Shown: positions 24,037 to 33,116 of the stretch, one piece after another | Layout of the letters: each line of letters opens with the position of its first letter | Numbering within the stretch: position 1 is the stretch's first letter | Assembly: GCA_011620275.1 (NCBI GenBank) | Contig: WOZK01000006.1 | Span: forward strand, 1-43,082 | Length of the DNA: 43,082 bases | Reading direction: 5' to 3' | DNA from: Candidatus Omnitrophota bacterium | Lineage (GTDB): Bacteria; Omnitrophota; Gorgyraeia; Gygaellales; Profunditerraquicolaceae | The notes under the pieces: model-generated | Told to the model about the DNA's origin: nothing | The model's input: only the letters and a program-made list of their open reading frames with translations | The model's database searches: none | Translations under genes and position numbers: made by a program

Positions 24037-25206
24037 ATGGTTATGCCGACGTTTAATCTTTTTTATGTCATAACAAAACTGGAACTGGGCGGAGCCCAAA
24101 CGCAGCTTTTATGTCTGGCCGGCGGGATAGACAAGAGGGAATTTTGTCCGCGTATAGCCGCTTCCCCGGGGATCCTTAGCGGCGCCTTTTCTTTGCTTGA
24201 GGGGGTTATCCCGGAGAAGGTTCGCTTCCTCGTCAGGCCGGCGCATCCGTTGAAAGATCTTTGCGCGGTTTTCGAGCTGGCGTTCTTGATGCGCCGCCGC
24301 GGGATACAGATTGTGCACACCCACAGTTCGAAAGCGGGGATTATCGGACGGCTGGCCGCGCGGCTGGCCGGCGTTAAAGTGATAATTCATACCGTGCACG
24401 GCTGGAGTTTTAATGATCGTCAGCCGCGTCCGGTCAGGGGGCTTTATGTGTTTTTTGAACGCGTGTGCGCCGGTTTCAGCGACGTCATTATCGCGGTCTC
24501 GGAACATGACAGACAGGCCGGATTGTCTCTCGGGATCGGCGGTCCGGACAGGTATGAATTGATCCGTTACGGTATAGATTTCAGCCGGTATCCCCGGAGA
24601 GACCGGGAATATCTGAAGCGTTCCTTCGGCCTGGCGGCTGAAGATAAGATCGTGTGCATGGTGGGATGTTTCAAACCGCAGAAAGCCCCGCTTGATTTCA
24701 TCAGGGCCGCCGCTTTCGTTTCGGCTCGCTGCCCTTCGGCCAGATTTCTGCTGGTCGGAGACGGCGCAATGCGTCCGGCTATAGAGCGGGCGGTGCGCCG
24801 CTCCGGCCTCCAGGGACACGTTATCCTTACCGGCTGGAGATACGACCTTCCGGAATTACTGGCCGGCATCGACGTTTTCGTCCTTACTTCTCTCTGGGAA
24901 GGATTGCCGGTGTCGGCGCTTGAGGCCTTGAAAAGCGGGGTTCCCGTGATCGCCACGGATACAGGGGGCATAAGAGAAGCGGTTGCGGACGGGGTCAACG
25001 GCTACATCGTGCCCCGCAGCGACCCGCAGGCAATGAGCGGCCGTATTTGCGGCCTGCTTCTGGACGAGGCATTGAGGACGAAGATGGCACGCAACGCGGC
25101 CCACAGCCTGGACAGCGGGTATTCCCTCGAGACGATGCTTTCGGACACGCAAAATCTATACAGAAGAAAAATGAGGGAGAAAACGGGAGATGTCCCAATT
25201 CTTTAG
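24037..25206 (+). CDS. GT4-family glycosyltransferase
   Basis: The 389-residue GT-B enzyme has the N-terminal KLELGGAQTQLL and HTHSSKAGIIGRLAAR of the acceptor domain. The C-terminal donor domain shows VGCFKPQKAPLDFI, LVGDGAMRPAIE, and ELLAGIDVFVLTSLWEGLPVSALEAL with the E-x7-E motif that holds the nucleotide sugar. It probably adds a sugar to a lipid-linked glycan on the cytoplasmic side. ATG 24037 or 24043 could start it. It overlaps the next gene by 17 bases, the start of the surface-glycan locus. Confidence 0.9.
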   Translation: MVMPTFNLFYVITKLELGGAQTQLLCLAGGIDKREFCPRIAASPGILSGAFSLLEGVIPEKVRFLVRPAHPLKDLCAVFELAFLMRRRGIQIVHTHSSKAGIIGRLAARLAGVKVIIHTVHGWSFNDRQPRPVRGLYVFFERVCAGFSDVIIAVSEHDRQAGLSLGIGGPDRYELIRYGIDFSRYPRRDREYLKRSFGLAAEDKIVCMVGCFKPQKAPLDFIRAAAFVSARCPSARFLLVGDGAMRPAIERAVRRSGLQGHVILTGWRYDLPELLAGIDVFVLTSLWEGLPVSALEALKSGVPVIATDTGGIREAVADGVNGYIVPRSDPQAMSGRICGLLLDEALRTKMARNAAHSLDSGYSLETMLSDTQNLYRRKMREKTGDVPIL

Positions 25207-26158
25207 AATGGCCGTTATTGCCGTTGCGGCATTTGCCGGCTCATGGTTTCTGACCGTCGGTTATATCCGCGCCGCCGGCAGGTTTTTTCATTCCTCTGCC
25301 GGCAGGATCCCTTCCGGAGCGGGGTTTGTCTTCGGGGTATGTTCCCTCGCGGCCGCGGCTGTTTTCCGGCCTGGCGGCGGAAGTGTTTTTTTACTTCCGG
25401 CGGCATTTATGCTGTTATCCGGCATTCTGGACGATATTTTCGAGTTCTCCGCGCCGGTAAAAATGCTTTTTCAAATAACGGCGGTGGCATTGTTGGCGCA
25501 TAACGGTTTGTCTCTGGGAATACTGTCTGCAGCGGCGGACGCGGTCTTGACGGTTATCTGGGTGCTCGGCATAACCAATGCCTTTAATTATCTGGATATT
25601 GTCGACGGCCTGGCCGCTTCCCTGGGGATAGTATCGTCATTTTCTTTCTTCATCTTGTTCGCCGCCTGCGGCGACTCTGCAAGGTCCGCCGTGTTCTTTT
25701 TTCTCTGTCTGTCATTATCGGGTTTTTTTCTCAGTAACTATCCTCCGGCAAAGGTGTATATGGGCAATACCGGCAGTCATTTCATAGGCTTTATGCTCGC
25801 GCTTGCTCCTCTTACATCCGTTTACGCCCCGGTGTGCGCGGGCACGAACATTTTGCCGTCGGCGGTTTTGATATCAGGGATGCCGGTTTTTGATACCGCT
25901 TTCGTAACATTGCTGCGTTTTTATCGGCGCCAGCCGCTTTTTAAGAAAAGCGGCGATCATCTCGCTTTGCGTCTTATCGGACAGGGAGTCCCTTTGAACG
26001 GAATACTGAAGCAAATGACCGCGGCCTCGGCGTTTTTCTGTGCCTCCGGGCTGCTGTTTTATTATCCTCCGTTGAGGCTGCTGTCCGCGGCGGCCGTGCT
26101 GCCGGCTTTGTTTATTTGTTTTCGGCTGGCCCGCGTGGCCGTGCGGGGCGGAAGATGA
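25190..26158 (+). CDS. WecA/MraY-like undecaprenyl-phosphate sugar-1-phosphate transferase
   Basis: The 322-residue polytopic protein carries the family motifs: LDDIFEFSAPVKMLFQ (Asp81-Asp82), NAFNYLDIVDGLAASLG, PAKVYMGNTGSHFIGF, PVFDT and GDHLALRL. It would move a sugar 1-phosphate from UDP to undecaprenyl phosphate and so start a glycan. The usual MGDxGS aspartate is Asn193 here. About ten hydrophobic stretches are present. Its 3' end overlaps the next gene by 4 bases. Confidence 0.88.
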   Translation: MSQFFRMAVIAVAAFAGSWFLTVGYIRAAGRFFHSSAGRIPSGAGFVFGVCSLAAAAVFRPGGGSVFLLPAAFMLLSGILDDIFEFSAPVKMLFQITAVALLAHNGLSLGILSAAADAVLTVIWVLGITNAFNYLDIVDGLAASLGIVSSFSFFILFAACGDSARSAVFFFLCLSLSGFFLSNYPPAKVYMGNTGSHFIGFMLALAPLTSVYAPVCAGTNILPSAVLISGMPVFDTAFVTLLRFYRRQPLFKKSGDHLALRLIGQGVPLNGILKQMTAASAFFCASGLLFYYPPLRLLSAAAVLPALFICFRLARVAVRGGR

Positions 26159-27453
26159 ACAGAAGAGAACGGATTGTGGTTATCGGGGCCGGTCTTTCCG
26201 GATTGAGCGCCGGTATCCGCCTGAGGGAAAAGGGAGCCGATTTCGTCGTCCTGGAACGAGAGAATGAACCGGGCGGGCTTTGCCGGTCGAGGGAGACCGG
26301 CCGTTTTATCTTCGATTGCTCCGGGCATCTGTTGCATTTCAGGACTCCTTTCGGATTCCGCGCTGTGGACCGGCTGCTGAAGGGCGAATTGACGAGATTC
26401 GCCAGGAAGGCGTCGGTACATCTGCGGGGACGCGATATTCCGTATCCTTTTCAGGCCAATCTTTACGCGTTGCCGGAAAAGCTGCGTCTTGAATGCGTGC
26501 GCGGCCTGCAAAACCGCGGCCGGACCGGACGAGATCAGGATTTTGCTTCTTGGATCGCGGCAAAGTTCGGCCTCGGCATCGCCCGGCATTTCATGCTGCC
26601 CTACAACAGGAAATTTTGGCGGTTTCCTTTAAGCAGAATGACATGCGGATGGACGCGTTCTTTTGTTCCCGTGCCTTCCCTCGGCAGAATGCTTTCCGGT
26701 GCGCGCGGAGGGGATGGAGAATTTCCGGGGTATAATTCCACGTTCTGGTATCCGTCCGCCGGCAGGATAGACGTGCTGCCGCGCAGCATGGCGGAGAACT
26801 GCGGGAACATATTCTACGGCCGCAGGGTCGTTCGTATAGACGTGAAACGCCGCGTAGTGCGCACTGCGCAGGGGGAAGAGTTCCCTTACGGCAGACTGAT
26901 CTCCACGATGCCGATGCCTGACCTCGGCGACGTGTGTCCCGGAGTGGGTAGGGAAGAAAAGGCGTGTTTGAGGCGGCTGAAATGGAATTCGCTTTTAATA
27001 TTCAGTCTCGGCCTTTCCGGAAAGCCGTCTCCCGCCGAGCATTGGATTTATTTCCCGGGGAAGGAGTTCGTGTTTTACCGCGTCTGCTTCCCGCACAATT
27101 TTTCTTCTTTCTCCGCCCCGGCAGGACGGGGAAGTGTTTACGCGGAGGTGTCTTATCCTCCCGGGAGGAGACCCGGAACGAAACAGTTGAGGCGGGAAGT
27201 ATTATCCGGTTTGCGCAGGGCGGGGATCGTTTCCGCAAAGACGCGCGTCTGCGCGGAGGATGTCCTGGAGATAAAATACGCCTATCCCGTTTACGACCGG
27301 AAATACGCCCCGTCGCGCAGGAGTATAATTTCAAGTTTTCTCTCTCGCGGAGTGGTTTTATGCGGGAGATACGGGAGCTGGCGTTATTTTTCCATGGAGG
27401 ACGCGATGCTGGACGGGATCTCGGCCGCGGAAAGAGCGGTGGGAGATGCGTAG
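26155..27453 (+). CDS. FAD-dependent amine oxidase / UGM-like protein
   Basis: The 432-residue protein begins with a dinucleotide fold VVIGAGLSGLSAGIRL and ERENEPGGLCRS, typical of protoporphyrinogen-oxidase-like and UDP-galactopyranose mutase-like flavoproteins. Later it has HFMLPYNRKFWRFPLSRMTCGW, seen in such proteins from sugar clusters, and a C-terminal FAD cap with YGSWRYFSMEDAMLDG. ATG 26155 was chosen over 26116 since the fold begins there. A role in making an unusual sugar (for example a furanose) is inference from context. Confidence 0.78.
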   Translation: MNRRERIVVIGAGLSGLSAGIRLREKGADFVVLERENEPGGLCRSRETGRFIFDCSGHLLHFRTPFGFRAVDRLLKGELTRFARKASVHLRGRDIPYPFQANLYALPEKLRLECVRGLQNRGRTGRDQDFASWIAAKFGLGIARHFMLPYNRKFWRFPLSRMTCGWTRSFVPVPSLGRMLSGARGGDGEFPGYNSTFWYPSAGRIDVLPRSMAENCGNIFYGRRVVRIDVKRRVVRTAQGEEFPYGRLISTMPMPDLGDVCPGVGREEKACLRRLKWNSLLIFSLGLSGKPSPAEHWIYFPGKEFVFYRVCFPHNFSSFSAPAGRGSVYAEVSYPPGRRPGTKQLRREVLSGLRRAGIVSAKTRVCAEDVLEIKYAYPVYDRKYAPSRRSIISSFLSRGVVLCGRYGSWRYFSMEDAMLDGISAAERAVGDA

Positions 27454-28222
27454 TTCGTTGAAGCTGATCCGGGAGAACCGGGGAATATTGCGCAGTATCG
27501 CGCTTTCGCAGCTGCGCGCGAAATACACGGGGACGGCGCTGGGGGCTGCATGGGGCGTTTTGAATCCGATCGCGGTCACCCTGGCGATAATCTTCGCTTT
27601 TTCGGTGGTATTAAAGATCAATATGGAAAAGTTTCCTCTTTTCGTTCTCGCCGGGTTTTTCCCCTGGAACTTCTTTTCGTCTTCCGTGAGCGAAGCCTCG
27701 CGCTCTTTCCTGGAAAGGAAGGATATCCTAAGGCAACTGGATTTTCCGAGGGCGGTGGTGCCTCTTGCCTATGCCTTGGCCGGTTTCGCCGATTATCTCA
27801 GGGGATGGATATTCATTCTGCCGCTGTTCGCGGTATTCAATCCCCAGGTGCTATTTTTTCTTCCCTGGCTGCCGGTGATATTGTTACTGAACCTGTTTTT
27901 CGTCTGCGGGTTCTGCCTTTTGGTATCGGTGATGAACGTTTATTACCGTGACACAGCGCATCTGTTGAATCTCGGCCTTATGTTCTGGCTCTGGACTACT
28001 CCTATATTTTATACAGCGGATATGATCCCGGGCAGGTTTTACTGGATAATAGCGTTTAATCCGTTGGCGCAGTACCTGGAGGCTTACAGGGCCGTTCTTT
28101 TTTCGGCACGCGCCCCGTCCGCCGGCGTTCTCTGCGCGTGCTCGGCATGGGCCTGTTTCAGCGCCGTAGCCGGGATGACGGTTTTCCGCGGGATGGAAGA
28201 GGATATACTTAAACGGTTGTAG
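27446..28222 (+). CDS. ABC-2 type polysaccharide export permease (Wzm/TagG-like)
   Basis: The 258-residue membrane protein has the N-terminal LKLIRENRGILRSIALSQLRAKYTGTALGAAWGVLNPI segment (given in its family pattern, residues ~3-40), then six membrane helices including FPLFVLAGFFPWNFFSSSV and PVILLLNLFFVCGFCLLV. Such permeases flip finished lipid-linked glycans to the periplasm together with a Wzt-type ATPase. It overlaps the flavoprotein gene by 8 bases, and the ATPase gene follows after 44 bases. Confidence 0.9.
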   Translation: MRSSLKLIRENRGILRSIALSQLRAKYTGTALGAAWGVLNPIAVTLAIIFAFSVVLKINMEKFPLFVLAGFFPWNFFSSSVSEASRSFLERKDILRQLDFPRAVVPLAYALAGFADYLRGWIFILPLFAVFNPQVLFFLPWLPVILLLNLFFVCGFCLLVSVMNVYYRDTAHLLNLGLMFWLWTTPIFYTADMIPGRFYWIIAFNPLAQYLEAYRAVLFSARAPSAGVLCACSAWACFSAVAGMTVFRGMEEDILKRL

Positions 28223-28266
28223 CCGCTACGCGGGCAACGGCGCATAACAGGGGAGAAACACCGGGT

Positions 28267-30969
28267 ATGAGCATTATCAGGTTCAACGACGTCTGGGAGA
28301 TGTTCAGGATAAGGTTCTCCGGAGAAGGGCGCTCCTACTGGAAGAACTACTGGGCGCTGCGCGGGATAACTTTTTCCGTCTCCGAAGGGGAAGTCCTGGG
28401 TATCATGGGAGAGAACGGATCGGGTAAAACAACGATACTCAAACTTATCGGCGGGATCATCCGTCCGGACCGCGGAAGCGTGGAAGTGAAAGGGAAGGCC
28501 GCCGGGCTGCTGGAACTGGGAGCGGGATTCCAGCCTGAACTTACCGGAAGGGAGAATGTGCTCATCTGTTCCGGAATGCACGGTTATTCCGGAGAGGCCG
28601 CCGAAAGAAAACTTAAAGAGGTAGACGATTTCGCCCGTATCGGAGATTTTATTAATGCCCCGGTTAAGAACTATTCCCAGGGCATGTTCGTGCGACTCGC
28701 TTTTTCTTTTGCCGTCAGCCTGGAACCGGACATCCTCCTTATAGACGACAGTCTGGCAGTGGGCGACGGAGATTTCCAGAAAAGCTGTATCGACAAGATA
28801 ATGTCCTTGAAAGAATCAGGCCGCACGATAATCTTCGTCACCCACGATACCGGCCTGCTGAACAAGATAGCCACCCGGGCGCTGCTTTTAAAAAACGGCA
28901 GGTTAATGGAGGATTCGCAGCCGGAACGCGTCGGCGCCTTTTACGCCCTGGTTTGCGGCAGCCCGGAGGGGAAAGCCGCCCTGGAATCCGGCAGGCTGCG
29001 GATGGTGTTTAATAACGGGACATTATTCTTTTCCTGGGACGGAAGGCAGGTGACTTCCGAGAAAGGGATATTCGTGTATTTGCTCTGTGCCGGAGAATGG
29101 CTCTTGTCTCATTCGGGGCAATGGAGAATAACCGGCGGCGGCGGGGACAGGATAGAGGCGGAGGGGATTTTCCCGGACAAGGGGATCTCTTTGAAATGGA
29201 TCATAGAGCTCGCGGAGAACGGCGGCGTCCAGTGGGACATATACGCGTATTCCGAAAACGGCGCGCCTCTTGTGTCCGACTGCCGGATGGAATTTTGCTT
29301 CGACCGCGCCTACAACGAGTGGTTCACGAACCTTTCCCGAGGCAGATTGGGAGCGGTATCATCCGTCCAGGCAAGAGAAGCGTCCTCCGAAAGGATCCGT
29401 TATGCTGCGGTAAAGCCGGAGGAACGGGAAGAAGACCGGGGAGCCGCGCTTCCGGAGGTGGTGGTGGAGCCGCGCAGGGATAACGGGGATAGTGATGGAG
29501 TGGAGGTGCTGGACGGGGAAGACAATTTCGGCAGGATGATGCTGCGTAGCGCCCATCCGCCTTTGCCTTCGGCTCCGAAATGGCGTTCCGCGGCAGCGTA
29601 TTTCTCCGGAAGGATATTTTTCCGCCGGCAGGCCGTTCCGGTGCAGGCTGCCGCGGATGATAACGAAAAGGAACTGGTCTCCGGGGACAGCAGATTTATT
29701 TTTCGCAACGGCGAGTTGCTTATGATCAGCGCCGGCGTTCCTCTTACTTTTTCCCGGCATATATACGCGGAGATATACGGAGACAGGCGGATATACGATT
29801 CCCGCGAGGCCGGCTGGAAAGTCAGAAAGACGGGCCCGGATAGAATAGTGGCCTGCGGATTCTGGCCGGGAGCGGTATTCCGGCAGATTTGGGAAATACT
29901 GCTGTCCGCCGACGGGACGCTGCGGTTGAAGATATGGTTGGTGTGCCGGGCCGTTTCTTTATTCAGAAGGAGAAGACTGCAGGTAATGTGTTCGTCTTCC
30001 TATTCGTCGTATTTCAGCTGTTTCGGTTCCGGAGAGTTTCCCGCCAGATTCTGCACCGAGGAATACGACGTGCTGCAAAGATGTCTGCCCTGCGGCGACC
30101 TGGGAGTTTTAGACGCCAGCGGGAAACTTCCCACCCTCTCTCTCTCGTTTGAGGAAGAGGAGAATAATTTCGCGAAAATCATGAATTCCGACCTTTTCAA
30201 CCGCAGCCGCATATTGAGTGTGGAAAAAGTGGAGCCGGAGGAAAAACTGTTGTTTTCTCCCGGCAGGCACCACTGTTTTTCCGTTTCCATCAGGGCTTTT
30301 CCTCCCGGGACGGACCTCTCCGCGGGGGCGGTACTCCGTTCCGGTAAAGCCGGACTGCTTTTTTCCGGGGGAAGATTCGCGCTTATCCATGAAGGAAAAA
30401 CCTTGAGCGGCGATATAGGGTTGTATGTTTCTTTCCGTTCCGGAGGGCGGTGGCACGATTCGGTGTCCAAAGCGGTATGGAAACTGGATTCCTGCAAGGA
30501 AGGGGAATTGGCGTGTTCCGCGCAGTGGAGGCGGCTGCCCATAAAACAAACCTGGCGTATTTACGCGAAAGGCAAAGGGAGGTTCGCGATACGGGTAGTC
30601 TTGCTTGTGACCGGGGATACAGTGCTGGAAAGGCAGCAATTCAACCTGGCGCTCCGCGAGGTTTACAGTCTGTGGTCTCACCGTTCCCGCGGCGGCGTGT
30701 TCGGCGTGTTCCCGCGCGATACAGGAGACGACTGGCAGACTGTGGAGACGGTTCCCGCCGGCGCGCAGCCGTTAAGCGCCTCCTGCGCGGGGAACGGCCT
30801 GCCGGAAGTGGAGTTGTCCGTAGATGAAATAAGGGAAGGATGGAGGCTGGAAGCGGTTAATTCCGATCTCTGTTACCGTTCCAGAGTGCTGCGTTTGAGT
30901 AATGCAGGGGAGACAACGCTTTCTCCGGGAGAAAGCGTATTTTTTTCCGGAATGCTGACGGTAGGATGA
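28267..30969 (+). CDS. Wzt-like ABC ATPase with a ~660-residue triplicated C-terminal extension
   Basis: Residues 1-235 are a complete export ATPase: Walker A GENGSGKTT (Lys54), ELGAGFQPELTGREN, signature YSQGM (136-140), Walker B ILLIDD (Asp160-Asp161) and switch His193 (VTHD). The usual catalytic Glu after Walker B is Asp161. Residues 241-900 hold three related units starting at SG near 241, 472 and 692, each with ..F..G.L, a tryptophan pair, then IxAxG-like and QxWxI segments. The last two end with NSDL-x2-RSR-x-L and a SPG turn. In Wzt proteins the C-terminal beta domain binds the glycan cap; here it is far larger. The stop overlaps the next ATG. Confidence 0.87.
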   Translation: MSIIRFNDVWEMFRIRFSGEGRSYWKNYWALRGITFSVSEGEVLGIMGENGSGKTTILKLIGGIIRPDRGSVEVKGKAAGLLELGAGFQPELTGRENVLICSGMHGYSGEAAERKLKEVDDFARIGDFINAPVKNYSQGMFVRLAFSFAVSLEPDILLIDDSLAVGDGDFQKSCIDKIMSLKESGRTIIFVTHDTGLLNKIATRALLLKNGRLMEDSQPERVGAFYALVCGSPEGKAALESGRLRMVFNNGTLFFSWDGRQVTSEKGIFVYLLCAGEWLLSHSGQWRITGGGGDRIEAEGIFPDKGISLKWIIELAENGGVQWDIYAYSENGAPLVSDCRMEFCFDRAYNEWFTNLSRGRLGAVSSVQAREASSERIRYAAVKPEEREEDRGAALPEVVVEPRRDNGDSDGVEVLDGEDNFGRMMLRSAHPPLPSAPKWRSAAAYFSGRIFFRRQAVPVQAAADDNEKELVSGDSRFIFRNGELLMISAGVPLTFSRHIYAEIYGDRRIYDSREAGWKVRKTGPDRIVACGFWPGAVFRQIWEILLSADGTLRLKIWLVCRAVSLFRRRRLQVMCSSSYSSYFSCFGSGEFPARFCTEEYDVLQRCLPCGDLGVLDASGKLPTLSLSFEEEENNFAKIMNSDLFNRSRILSVEKVEPEEKLLFSPGRHHCFSVSIRAFPPGTDLSAGAVLRSGKAGLLFSGGRFALIHEGKTLSGDIGLYVSFRSGGRWHDSVSKAVWKLDSCKEGELACSAQWRRLPIKQTWRIYAKGKGRFAIRVVLLVTGDTVLERQQFNLALREVYSLWSHRSRGGVFGVFPRDTGDDWQTVETVPAGAQPLSASCAGNGLPEVELSVDEIREGWRLEAVNSDLCYRSRVLRLSNAGETTLSPGESVFFSGMLTVG

Positions 30970-33116
30970 TCACACCGGGTGAATACGGGATTGTTGGGCC
31001 ATTGAAAAGCGGCGGCATCCGCGCAGCCGGTAAACCGGCAAAAGGATTTCCTGCGTCCCGCGGACAAGCCGTTTATTTCGCCTTTTTGTTGTCTTTTTGC
31101 TGTTACGGCCAGGGACTTCAGGCGGCTGATTCTCCGGCGAAAGAATTTTATTCCGCGCGGTGGAGGATAGCGGCCGATTCAGGCTGGGCCGCGTCTTCCG
31201 GCGGGGAAGTAGAACTTTATAGCCGGACAAAGAGTTTTCCGGCCGAGCTTCGCTATTCATTTAAGAAAAACAATCTCTGGCAATGGCCGGAAATAACGTT
31301 TTCGCTGGACCTTCAGAAGGCGGGGGATTTAAGCGGATTTTCCTGGCTCAAAGTTAGGCTGCGTGGTCCGGCGAACGAAGAGATGTACATCGTTGTGACG
31401 GTCGAAGATAAGAAAACCGGGGCGTTGAAACCTTGTATATGCCGGATCCGCACGGCCGGCTACCCGGTGGATTACAAATTGCCTTTTTCGGCGTTTGTCG
31501 TCTCCCCGGACTGGACGGTGCGCAACCCCGGCTATTCACCGGATATAGAGTGGGAGAGAGTGCGTTCGATCGGGATGCATAAAAAGGGCAGAGACGGCGG
31601 CAAGGGTAGTATCTTTTGGGAACGCCTGGCGTTTTATAGAGGGGACTGTCCTTCGCCTTACGATATAGAAAAAGACAGAAGCGCTTCCCCGCGGCACTTC
31701 TCGGTTTCCCTGGAAAAACACGGAAGAAAAAACGTTTACTACGGCCGCGTGGAGATAATCCCCGCGAAAGGGGCAAGCAGGACGGTGAGCCGTTATTTAT
31801 ACGGAGCTAACCTTGCCAGCTGGCTGGATCTTCCTGAAGAGGAACAGGTCAGGCTTTTAAGCCCGGCGTTCCTGCGTCTGGGTGGGCCTTTCCTTGATCG
31901 TTATTCCTGGAGCAGCGGGATTTATACTTTCCCCGGGTCCGCGTTGAGGGTGAGGATGTTTTCACTGGACAGGTTCGTGCGGTTTTGCCGCGCCGTCGGA
32001 AGCGAACCGATGATACAGATAAATGCTTTGGGTTATCGCGGTGAATCCGGCGACGGCTTCAGTGTGGATAAAGAGGCCGCGGCGATGGTGCGATATTTGA
32101 ACGGCGATCCGGGCCGCGGCGTAAGGTTTTTCGAGATAGGGAACGAGCCGTTCATTTGGCACCTGACGCATCCCGACTTGCACCCGCAGCCTTGCTCTGC
32201 GGAGGAATATTCCGTCCGTTTCGAAAAGATAGCCGGGGCCATGCGCCGCGCTCAGAGTGAACTGCAAAACGGGCTGGATATCAAGATATTCGCGCCGGCG
32301 ATTTCCACAGCCTGGCAGGGATGGCGCGACTGCCTGGACGGAGAGGAGAACGCCGTAGAGAAATTCCTTACCGGGTGCGCTTCTTTAAAGGATGAAGCCG
32401 ACGGCAGACCTTTGCTGGACGTCTTGAGTTTTCATCTCTTCAATTCTTTTGCCGCTGACGGAGGACGGGAGGTTCAGCACGGCAACGCGGCCTTGCTCGA
32501 CGCTGCCGCCGTATGGTGGAAGAAAGACTACGTCAACAGTTATGACAAGGCGTTCGCCGCGGGGGATAAACCGGCGGTATTGCCGCGTTTCAGGAAGTGG
32601 ATCGCCGATTACGGGCCAGGACTGGATCTGGCGGTCACGGAGTTTAATATCGAGTCCGAATCGATGATAAATTACGATATGCTCTGGAAGGTACTGTATT
32701 TGAGCGACCTCTACGGTATTCTCGCGGAAGGAGGCGTTGATTACGCCGCACAATTCTGCCTGAATTCATCCGACCAGAACATAGCGATGCTGGACGATAC
32801 CGGAAAAAAAACCGCCTTGTATCATCCGTTCAGGCTGTATTCAAATTATTTTTCCGGGGTCTTGATGGACAAAAAAGTCGTCCCGCAGGACTGGGTGAGC
32901 GTATATGCTTCCCGTCAGGGCGGGAATTATACGCTAATGGCGATCAACAAAGCGAACGAAGCCAGAGATACGGAATTTCTGATCGGAACGGACAGCGGGG
33001 GCAGCGTGATCTTTAATCGCAGGCTGCCCGCTTTGAGTTTGAGCTGTATCAGGCTGAAAGGACCCGCTTATAAGGAAGCGGAAGTATGGGAATATGGCAG
33101 AGCACAGATCCATTGA
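30966..33116 (+). CDS. Secreted GH44-like TIM-barrel glycoside hydrolase
   Basis: The 716-residue protein has a long basic N-region, then a hydrophobic stretch (about 37-54) ending in LQAADS, read as a signal peptide; TTG 31002 would give a shorter one. Residues ~60-210 are a beta-sandwich like carbohydrate-binding modules. The catalytic barrel keeps RFFEIGNEPFIWHLTHPDLHP with the likely acid/base Glu394 and DLAVTEFNIES with the likely nucleophile Glu559, matching clan A and most like family GH44. GH44, GH39 and GH51 relatives cannot be fully separated by eye. It may trim the exported glycan. It overlaps the next gene by 23 bases. Confidence 0.8.
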   Translation: MITPGEYGIVGPLKSGGIRAAGKPAKGFPASRGQAVYFAFLLSFCCYGQGLQAADSPAKEFYSARWRIAADSGWAASSGGEVELYSRTKSFPAELRYSFKKNNLWQWPEITFSLDLQKAGDLSGFSWLKVRLRGPANEEMYIVVTVEDKKTGALKPCICRIRTAGYPVDYKLPFSAFVVSPDWTVRNPGYSPDIEWERVRSIGMHKKGRDGGKGSIFWERLAFYRGDCPSPYDIEKDRSASPRHFSVSLEKHGRKNVYYGRVEIIPAKGASRTVSRYLYGANLASWLDLPEEEQVRLLSPAFLRLGGPFLDRYSWSSGIYTFPGSALRVRMFSLDRFVRFCRAVGSEPMIQINALGYRGESGDGFSVDKEAAAMVRYLNGDPGRGVRFFEIGNEPFIWHLTHPDLHPQPCSAEEYSVRFEKIAGAMRRAQSELQNGLDIKIFAPAISTAWQGWRDCLDGEENAVEKFLTGCASLKDEADGRPLLDVLSFHLFNSFAADGGREVQHGNAALLDAAAVWWKKDYVNSYDKAFAAGDKPAVLPRFRKWIADYGPGLDLAVTEFNIESESMINYDMLWKVLYLSDLYGILAEGGVDYAAQFCLNSSDQNIAMLDDTGKKTALYHPFRLYSNYFSGVLMDKKVVPQDWVSVYASRQGGNYTLMAINKANEARDTEFLIGTDSGGSVIFNRRLPALSLSCIRLKGPAYKEAEVWEYGRAQIH

